Shown here one piece after another: positions 56,023-64,000 of a stretch of 64,000 nucleotides of DNA. The notes below the pieces were generated by a model. That model was given only the letters and a program-made list of their open reading frames with translations, did not search any database and was not told where the DNA came from. Numbering within the stretch: position 1 is the first letter of the stretch; the number at the start of each line of letters is the position of its first letter. Source of the stretch: Unio delphinus (lineage: Eukaryota; Mollusca; Bivalvia; Unionida; Unionidae). Both the position numbers and the translations under genes were made by a program. The stretch covers positions 3,959,501 through 4,023,500 of the forward strand of contig JAQISU010000132.1 in NCBI GenBank assembly GCA_029339505.1, in the 5' to 3' direction.

Positions 56023-57856
56023 TAGTGGGGATGGTTGTGCTTAAGCGGGTATACGTCATTTCGTAAATTTGATGTTTCGTAACCAGCTTTTCCACATACC
56101 CTCTTTTATTTCCTGTTAACATCAGTCGAATTTACAAGTCAAAAATATAAAATGTTTATAATTTTACACTATTATCATTATGATTAGAAATTGAAAGAAC
56201 ACTAGAAGAATAAAATTAGAAAAATATGTATAAAATCTAGAATGGCTCGTACATGAACACTGATTTTCCTCAAAAGGACACCAAAGCAAAAAATTATATG
56301 TGCATATTTACTAAAAGTGTGCATATTACCCAATAAATGCAAAAATAAAAAGACGAATAAATCAATGTTCTGCTTAGAAACGTTTGGCAACGATGGAAAT
56401 ACTTGGGCCTTAACATTGCAATGCGATCACTCCTATGGAATTGTGTGAAATGCAGCTGAGTGCACATGTCTCTTGATACAATTTTTTTTTAGCCTTCAAC
56501 TGCTTCTTGTACATGGAATAGATCAAGAGCACTCTAAAATTTTAAGTGATTGCATTTTTAATATCTTGGTGTTACTGTGGAAACTGAATTAGTCCCGAAG
56601 TGCATTAAATTAGAAGAAGGCCTTTATAAACAGTGTTGGAGACGTTCAGATCAGAAGATCCGTGTTGCTAGGTAGCAACGAAGGTATTCTAAAGCGATTC
56701 ATCATGTTAATTACTATTTAATTACATTGAATAAAAGTTAAGTTGCATTATCCATTTTCTTAATGTTAGCACTGTTACTTATCTCTTACCTTCAAAGAAC
56801 ATTCCTTTTCTTTCTCAACAGCGTACTGTACCTCGATTGTTCCCCTTTGAAATTATGTCCCTTTTATGATATATAAATTGGCCTCAATTATTAAATATCT
56901 TTTAAAAAATCTAGCAAAAGTTATAATTATGTATTACAAAAACGTGACAATAATACTTTTATTTATAATAATTAGAACCTTTTCCAAAATCTAGTAAGGT
57001 ATTTAAATCTCCTTTGATAGTGTTTTAACTACCATGTTCGATCTCCTTTCTTATCTTTTATATAATATAAAATATTATCAACACATCACGGATGGATGGA
57101 CAACATCATAACATTGCGTACATTATACGCCCCGAGCCTAATAAGGCTTTAGATTTTGGAGGAGGTCGTTATAGACCTTGAATGAACAAACAATAATAAA
57201 CTTTCGTTAAACAGCTTATACAAGTCGCAAATAGAAACATGTTTCACGTATGGATAGAACTTGTATATTTTAGGTTACATATTACAATGCAGACATAATT
57301 GCTATGGGAATTGTTATGGACATCCTGTGACAAGTTGGTTTCGTATCCATACGATATATGTAGGGGCCCAAGAGTCAACACCCGCCCGGTCAAGCCTGAA
57401 TGAGCTGCCTTGCGTCTTTGGAGAAACAAAAGTCACATGGCTGCCAAATCCTCAGCATTGTATAGCTAATAACGTGTTATTTAAAACAAAAAAAAAAAAC
57501 CACATAACCATCATAAGTATGATATGACAGTGTGGCGCGTTCGTCTAGATTGGGGGTGGCTGGATGGGGCTTTCCCCACAGAATCTATCTTATTCTTGTT
57601 ATTGGTTTTACTTTAGTTTTAGCATATGAAAAACTATTCATGGTTGCCGGTATATTTGGTGGAGAAAGAACTAGTCATAGTACAATTTATACTAACATTT
57701 GATCTAACCCGTATTTTAATTTAAAATACAAGGAAATAAATATGTGAAAGTTTCTGACAGATCAAAATCAACCAAAACGAAGTATTTGCAGGTTATCAAT
57801 TTCGCACAAAATATGATTATATCGTCATCGTAATTTTCCTCAAATAATTTCAGCCA
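56023..57856. other. Gene-free stretch
   Basis: A CCCTTG-box repeat core lies at 56833-56870. ORFs at 57244-57527 on both strands overlap each other and lack domains. Confidence 0.45.
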
Positions 57857-57947
57857 TTTATTTAATTAGGTAAATAGGTTATTCTGTTATTTAATTAGGT
57901 AAGTAGGTTGTTCTGTTATTTAATTAGGTAAATAGGTTGTTCTGTAT
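57857..57947. repeat. 31-bp tandem triplication
   Basis: Three copies of a unit with TATTTAATTAGGTAAATAGG. Confidence 0.9.
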
Positions 57948-58078
57948 GCCAGTAAGAAAGATACGTTTATCATTGGTCGTAGTTCATCGTCTGAATAAAA
58001 GTATTATACTAATTACTAGAAAGCATACAATTTGTGCATGGATAGGGTCATTTTCATCTGCATCGATTGAGGAGCTGC

Positions 58079-58081
<3 letters not shown>

Positions 58082-58117
<36 letters not shown>

Positions 58118-58207
58118 GTTATAAAAAAATTTATTATCATGTAAATTGCGTGATTGATCATGAAATTATTTGTAGAGATCGTTTGTACACACACACAAAC
58201 ATACACA

Positions 58208-58253
<46 letters not shown>
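58082..58253. repeat. Paired (AC)n microsatellites
   Basis: AC tracts at 58082-58117 and 58188-58253 separated by 70 bp of unique sequence. Confidence 0.95.
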
Positions 58254-58255
<2 letters not shown>

Positions 58256-58759
58256 GTTTCAGGACTGGGGAAAGATAGATGATGCATGAGACGTATACAG
58301 ACCTTGCGAACTATTATAATTCAGTATATCTTCTCGTTGTTTGGACAAATTCACATTGCTATAATCAGCAAAACTTTTATAATGGGTAATGTCAATTGCT
58401 ATAATTAAAGCTTATTCCGGGACTACACAAGTTCCAACAGTCCATTCCAGTTTTTCTGACGCCTATGAGGTTATGTAGACTTTGCACTGCAAGAATCCAT
58501 CGATAACCCGTCACTACGAGGATCAGAGACCACTAACCCAGTACACATCCATGCTGAATTATATCTCTTGTTCTGCTTTCGAATAATTGACCAAAAAAAA
58601 AAAAATCGAATATATCAACATCGAAGAATGAAATCTTAAGGAATGGAAGTAATAACCGTCTGTATAAAATCGATCACTCTATCCAAGAATATTAATGTTC
58701 TACAAAAGTAATATCCACTTTTAAAAGTCTTCTATCGGAAGTTAGACTGTGATGAGTGG

Positions 58760-58905
58760 TCTATAAACACATCCTGCATGTACATAATCGATGTACATAA
58801 TCGATTTTTATAATCGATGTACATACTTGATGTACATAATAATCGATGTACAGAATCGATGTACAGAGCAGAATTGTTGTACATAATCGCTGTACATATT
58901 TGATT
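58760..58905. repeat. Degenerate AATCGATGTACAT repeat
   Basis: Seven or so irregular copies of a 13-18 bp unit with ATCGATGTACA. Confidence 0.85.
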
Positions 58906-59104
58906 TTGTTTACAAGTCAAACACGGAATCGAACATTTCTTGAAAGGAAAATTAACATCTTTAAGATAATGTGTGGCACAAAATCGGACAAACAGCATAA
59001 TTTCTTCGCTGGTAATTACCGACAGAGACTTGATATCCACCGGCGTTATCGGGGGAATCACCGGTCACTAATTGGCGTTCTGATGTGCTACAGAGGGTGA
59101 CATG

Positions 59105-59232
59105 CTGTTATCTCCCAATGAGGATATAAATAATTTAATAAGGTCCTGACACCTGTACAAGACACAAACTGTTATCTACCAATGAGGATATATATAATTT
59201 AATAAGGCCCTGACACCTGTACAAGACACAAG
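59105..59232. repeat. ~65-bp tandem duplication
   Basis: Two copies with CTGTTATCT-CCAATGAGGATAT and CCTGACACCTGTACAAGACAC blocks. Confidence 0.9.
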
Positions 59233-60544
59233 CTGTTTATAAAGTAGCGACCAATGTTAATGACGGAAACATGTGTTTGACGAGACTATGTCTTAATGTA
59301 TGTACATCTGTTTTTATTTTATTTGTATGATGACTTGCTAATTATTTTAAATTTCATAGAATGTCTGTTAAATGTTTTACATTAAGTGCAAATGTTGCTG
59401 TTCTTTTTTTGTAGGATAATATATGAAAATACGTTTTGTATACCCGCAACGCTTGCAGACATCAGTAACGTTGGACTTGTAATAAATAATCCACATTAAG
59501 GAGACTTTGACGGAAGACTCGTTATGAACTATTTTGAGTTCTCTCTCTGATTGAAATACTAGTCATTTTAGCAGAAGTTTGCATACCAAAATTCTTTTTT
59601 CGAAAAGCCACTTTTATTTTGATGGGTTTGTTGCTTGTTTTTAGATTGTAATATTTTCCTTTACTAATGTTCTGATCATAAAGAAATATTTAAGACGTCG
59701 CGGAAATATTAGGACTTATCTGTTCATTGTTATGGCGCAAATTTAATTAAACAAGTGCTATCTGTGAGAGACGTTGTTGGATTTGTATTTCTTGATATAC
59801 ACAATATATGAAATTGTCCACTGAGCTTTGACTGTCCGTAAACTAAAAAATGTTCATCTACATAATTAAATACCTAAAGAAAATAATCATTCCACGATTT
59901 GGCAATATTCCCCTTCAAATGGATGTCTTACTATATGTTGTGAATAACTTGACAACCATGCAAATAAGTACATACGTAATAAATAAATAAAAAATAATGA
60001 ATACAAATATAATAAATCAATTTTTAAAAATCTTTTTAATTCCATATTTGATAATTTCACTAATTATGTATTGCATTCATTAATTTTTTCCTTTTCTTCT
60101 TACTCTCTTTCTTTAGTTTTTCTTTAAATTTGTGATGTCTGTTTTAGCACTTTGAAATTCAACTGGACATTCTTGGTAATAGTGATATAATTGGTTCTAC
60201 AAGAGATATTAGGAGAAAATAAAGAAGGACTAAAAGGAGGGAGGGAAGAAACGACGAGATGAGGATATAATGATAGAAAGAATGAAGAAATGCTAAAGAA
60301 CTTCGAGACACATTTAATTATTTATATATTTATTTACATATTTACACTAGACAGGTGAACTGTTAGAAACAAAACCTTATTATACATAGTAGTTACATTT
60401 TTAATTTGTACATAACTGACCGGGTGAACCTCATCTCTTTGGTGTCATTTAGTACTTTGAGGAAATTAAGACCTATTTCAGGCTTTCCTAATGTTAGCAG
60501 ACATTATATACGATGCTGAGAATAAGACCTCTTGCACTAGTTCT
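59233..60544. other. Gene-free AT-rich stretch
   Basis: No ORF, RNA gene or mobile element was recognised. Confidence 0.5.
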
Positions 60545-61480
60545 ACCTATTCTATCATCAACCTACTGAATAACACTATTTCTGTAAATCCTACTACCCC
60601 ATATTCTGAATAACGCTATTTATACCAATTATACTACTCCATATACTGAATAACGCTATTTATACCAATTATACTACCCATATACTGAATAACGCTATTT
60701 ATACCAATTCTACTACCCATATACTAAATAACGCTATTTCTACCAATTCTACTACCCATATACTAAATAACGCTATTTATACCAATTATACTACTCCATA
60801 TACTGAATAACGCTATTTATACCAATTATACTACCCATATACTGAATAACGCTATTTATACCAATTATACTACCCATATACTAAATAACGCTATTTCTAC
60901 CAATTCTACTACCCATATACTAAATAACGCTATTCATACCAATTATACTACTCCATATACTGAATAACGCTATTTATACCAATTATACTACCCATATACT
61001 GAATAACGCTATTTATACCAATTATACTACCCATATACTAAATAACGCTATTTCTACCAATTCTACTACCCATATACTAAATAACGATATTTATACCAAT
61101 TATACTACTCCATATACTGAATAACGCTATTTATACCAATTATACTACCCATATACTGAATAACGCTATTTATACCATATTTACTACCCAACTACTAAAT
61201 AGCGCTATTTATACCAATTATACTACTCCATATACTGAATAACGCTATTTATACCAATTATACTACCCATATACTGAATAACGCTATTTATACCAATTAT
61301 ACTACCCATATACTAAATAACGCTATTTCTACCAATTCTACTACCCATATACTAAATAACGCTATTCATACCAATTATACTACTCCATATACTGAATAAC
61401 GCTATTTATACCAATTATACTACCCATATACTGAATAACGCTATTAATACCAATTATACTACCCATATACTAAATAACGC
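60545..61480. repeat. 39-40 bp minisatellite with 157-bp higher-order unit
   Basis: About 23 copies of a unit with AATAACGCTATTTATACC. The variant ending CTACTCC recurs every 157 bp (60637, 60794, then about 60951 and 61108), so four-unit blocks were amplified together. The array is cut on the right by the LTR at 61481. Confidence 0.92.
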
Positions 61481-63207
61481 TGTCAAGTGCCAAATTTTTC
61501 GTCAGTGACATCCAGTAATTAATTCATAGGCTAGCCGACAATTAATTATCTTGGAGTAGGGTTTGGACAAAAAAAAAAAAAAAAAAAAAAATGTTTTCTT
61601 AAACCTGGTCAGGCTTGGTACAATAATTAAAGTGAAAACGGACTGGCTGTTTGACACGCTTAAAATTATGGGAATACTCACGTAGAGCTTTCAAAAATGA
61701 TTAAGACAAACGATAATGTGACGTCTCGACCCTAAGAGACATGTTTGACATCGTGAGAGACGGTTTCCATAAGGTCAGTAAGACTAGCGTTATGCCGATT
61801 GGTCAAATGTACAGGACAGAGGGTTGGGTCGAAACCCAGAATCGGGAAATATATAGTTCGTATCAAACGATGTTAGGCAGTCTAGCAAGACGTCTGGAAA
61901 AGAGACGGTCAGAATAATTGATTCCAACACCGGAGAAGACTCCGTACGTCTTTGAAAGAAAGACGTTCGTAAATTAATTGGGTTCCAGGGAACTGAATGT
62001 GGAACGATTGTAGGACGCCAAAACACAAAAAGGTATCTAACTCAAATTCACCTTTATTATGATGTAATGTATATGCTGTTTATCTTTGTCTTAAATGCAT
62101 AATGTATCGATTCTACGCTACAAATAGTTCCGTATTACATTGATTTAATAACGTACTTTGATATGTTTCTTTGTTACAGATGCATGATGTGTTCATATTT
62201 TGTATGGATAGTCGGTTTGCAGTGATTTAATAATGTATTTTGAATTCTGAATTAGCATTTTTACCTTATTACTTAGTTAGGCAAATGGGTGAGGTAGGAA
62301 ACCCGCCGTGTATATGTATGATTGGAAAGGTTACATTAATTTGAATTTATCATATTAAGTAAATATGAATTGTGTGTTATGTTATATTGCTTCACTTTAC
62401 GTAATGATTTACGGGAATATGACTTTCCCGAATTCTGATGTCGATAATTAACAGTATAGCTCTATTGATCTGAAAACATGTATAGAAATTGTTAGCCGTA
62501 TGAATGATAACACTGATAGTAAGATCTGATTGTTCGAACGTGAAGACGGACGAACAATCGCAATTCTGAAAGTAGCGAGATACTTAGGGCGTTTTACCCT
62601 TTTCTTTTAAAAGGAAAAAATAGTTTACTTTGGCAAGAGTAAGCATCAGCGAGAAGTCAAAGGCAATAGTTTATTCTGGGCAAGAGTGAGAACCAGCGGA
62701 AAGTCAGAAAGGAAAGAAATAAGAAGTCAGAGTGTGGAATTCCCGTTCAATTAAAGGGCAAGTTGGAGACGGACGCACGCAGGGAAAAGAAAGGAAACCA
62801 GTCGACGGAAAAGGTCATGTTGAATCACCAACAGTCAAATGTTAAATGAACATTCGATTCCTTGATGAAATTTACAATCAGTATTAACGGCTAATTTCAT
62901 TTATTTTCATCAGTGTTTGGATTCTTTGAATGTATCCATTATTTTAAAGCTTCAATATTTGTATTTTTGATTAAATTCATATTTTATCTTTACGGGGGCT
63001 CGTGTATTGTCTTGTTCAAAGTACCATCTCGGATTACTATACTCACTGACCGGGCATATCACACCGTAGCGATCATCTCCTAGAAACGCCAATTAGTGGG
63101 AGGCGGTATCAAGTGTTGTTTCCAAGTTGCGCAGTACCTCTGGCCAGGCCTTGTGCAATATTGTCTTAATAACACTTTGATCACCCGCCAGCAGTGCCCA
63201 CGTTACA
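61481..63207 (+). mobile_element. 5' LTR of a Gypsy-like retrotransposon
   Basis: It starts TGTCAAGTGCCAAA, ends CACGTTACA (TG...CA), and is 1,727 bp long. It is inverted-homologous to the solo LTR at 45914-47683 across its length. A primer-binding-site-like sequence follows 3 bp after the end, then a leader and gag. The element leaves the window, so the 3' LTR and target duplication cannot be checked. Confidence 0.92.
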
Positions 63208-63210
63208 AAG

Positions 63211-63228
63211 TGGTGGCTTCGTCTCGGG
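63211..63228 (+). promoter_or_regulatory. Primer-binding site
   Basis: TGGTGGCTTCGTCTCGGG, starting with the TGG that pairs to a tRNA CCA end, 3 bp after the LTR. I could not assign the tRNA with confidence. Confidence 0.75.
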
Positions 63229-63694
63229 ATTTGAAATTTTCATTGTGATTTGAAGTAATCGGAGCGTATTTTGAACAAAGGCATAAATTTGTTATTATTA
63301 TTAAGTAGGAATCGAATGAATCAAACATTGTCTATTATTTTGTATACTTGCATGCAAATTGTTTACGTTAAAAGTGGTTTGTAGAATTTGAGATTTATAC
63401 CTTCTGTGTGAAATTATTATAAGCGTTAAAAGTGGTACTACCTAAATAGTCTTGAGACAAGAACCAATTATTTGGGCAGTACTGTATTTTAGACAGCAAT
63501 TAGTCACGTCTCGTTAGCAGTATCCCACTGTTATTGGAATTTCGGTCTGGTCAATTAATTGCGGCTGATTCGACCTGCCCATCTCGCTGCAGATAAGGTT
63601 ATTTTAGGTCAAACTATTTTCGTAGGAAAAACCCCTGATTGTAGGTCAGTTAAGGACATAGTTCTAGAGAAAAGGGAAAGACAAAACATACGTA

Positions 63695-64000
63695 ATGGCG
63701 ACAGACAGACAGTTAATAAAGGAATTTAAATCCATTGGAAAAGACGAACTTGGGTATGAGGGTGAAAGACTAACTGAATTTATGGAAAGAAGTTTGAAAG
63801 AACACAAGGAAGAGAAAGCCAGGGAACGAGAGAAGGAGAAACAGAAAGAAATGGAATTAGCCCGACTACAGGCTGAGGAGAAGGAGAGGGAGAAAGTAAT
63901 GGAACTCGCGCGACTACAAGCAGAAGAAAAGGTAAGAGAAAGGGATCATATGCTAGCCATGGAGAGACTAAGGCTCGAAGCCGAGTTCAGGAGGGGTGAA
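63695..64000 (+). CDS. Gag-like protein, N-terminal part (runs off the window)
   Basis: 102 codons from the ATG at 63695, open to the window end. It starts MATDRQLIKEFKSIGKDELG and continues into a long charged helix with ELARLQAEEKEREKV-type repeats, predicted to be a coiled coil. A similar start lies at 20451. Its place after LTR, primer-binding site and a 490-bp leader identifies it as gag of the Gypsy-like element. In this family gag forms the particle; the capsid and zinc-knuckle parts would lie beyond the window. The 15-residue ELARLQAEEK repeat appears to be an in-frame duplication not present in full at 20451. Confidence 0.85.
   Translation, partial: MATDRQLIKEFKSIGKDELGYEGERLTEFMERSLKEHKEEKAREREKEKQKEMELARLQAEEKEREKVMELARLQAEEKVRERDHMLAMERLRLEAEFRRGE

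Noticed and set aside
57937..58287. ORFs of 113 and 77 codons
   Set aside because: Mostly AC-repeat translation (His-Thr or Cys-Val runs).

Overview
The window looks like nuclear DNA of a marine invertebrate, most likely a mollusc. It is AT-rich and almost free of host exons. It is full of microsatellites and minisatellites, tRNA-headed SINEs, L1/Tx1-like and RTE-like LINEs, a Penelope-like element, a Ty3/Gypsy-like element and hAT-type MITEs. The mollusc call is inference from this repeat mix and from recalled SINE and gag-like families; no single host gene proves it.

Layout. 1-5.2 kb: simple repeats, an inverted internally deleted Penelope-like fragment, and a near-complete Penelope-like element (ORF1 plus a 747-codon RT/GIY-YIG ORF). 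5.2-14.5 kb: simple repeats, a hammerhead-like motif, a SINE, a minisatellite-filled hAT MITE and a decayed SGNH-like ORF. 14.5-24 kb: three L1-like fragments, one split by an RTE element and one by a SINE, plus a truncated gag-like ORF. 25.95-45.9 kb: an old L1-like element split by the main feature. 45.9-47.7 kb: a solo LTR in reverse orientation. 48.5-60.5 kb: SINEs, an L1 fragment expanded into a 40-bp minisatellite, a MITE, and a possible host exon with a decayed duplicate. 60.5-64 kb: a higher-order minisatellite, then the 5' LTR, primer-binding site and gag start of a Gypsy-like element leaving the window.

The main feature is a complete virus-like transposon of the Polinton/Maverick (adintovirus-like) class at 27885-42594 (14.71 kb). 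It has 247-248 bp terminal inverted repeats starting AGCAGC and a 5-bp target duplication (acaaa), and it lies inside L1 ORF2. Removing it restores the local L1 reading frame. It carries an A32-like packaging ATPase, a zinc-ribbon ORF joined to a PLA2-like domain across a classic -1 slippery heptamer, a retrovirus-type integrase, a family B DNA polymerase whose palm is split by a frame change and continues into an SF1 helicase and an HNH domain, a separate HNH homing endonuclease, and a late block: probable capsid proteins, an adenain-like protease, a coiled-coil spike-like protein, a membrane protein and a penton-like protein. Replication and packaging ATPase genes lie on the minus strand; integrase and virion genes lie on the plus strand.

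The late genes are separated by a recurrent AAATCC-N3-GGATTT hairpin, CAATTGAAAA boxes and ACGCTAGYGT palindromes, an apparent shared regulatory code. Most frames are open, so the element looks young compared with its decayed L1 host.
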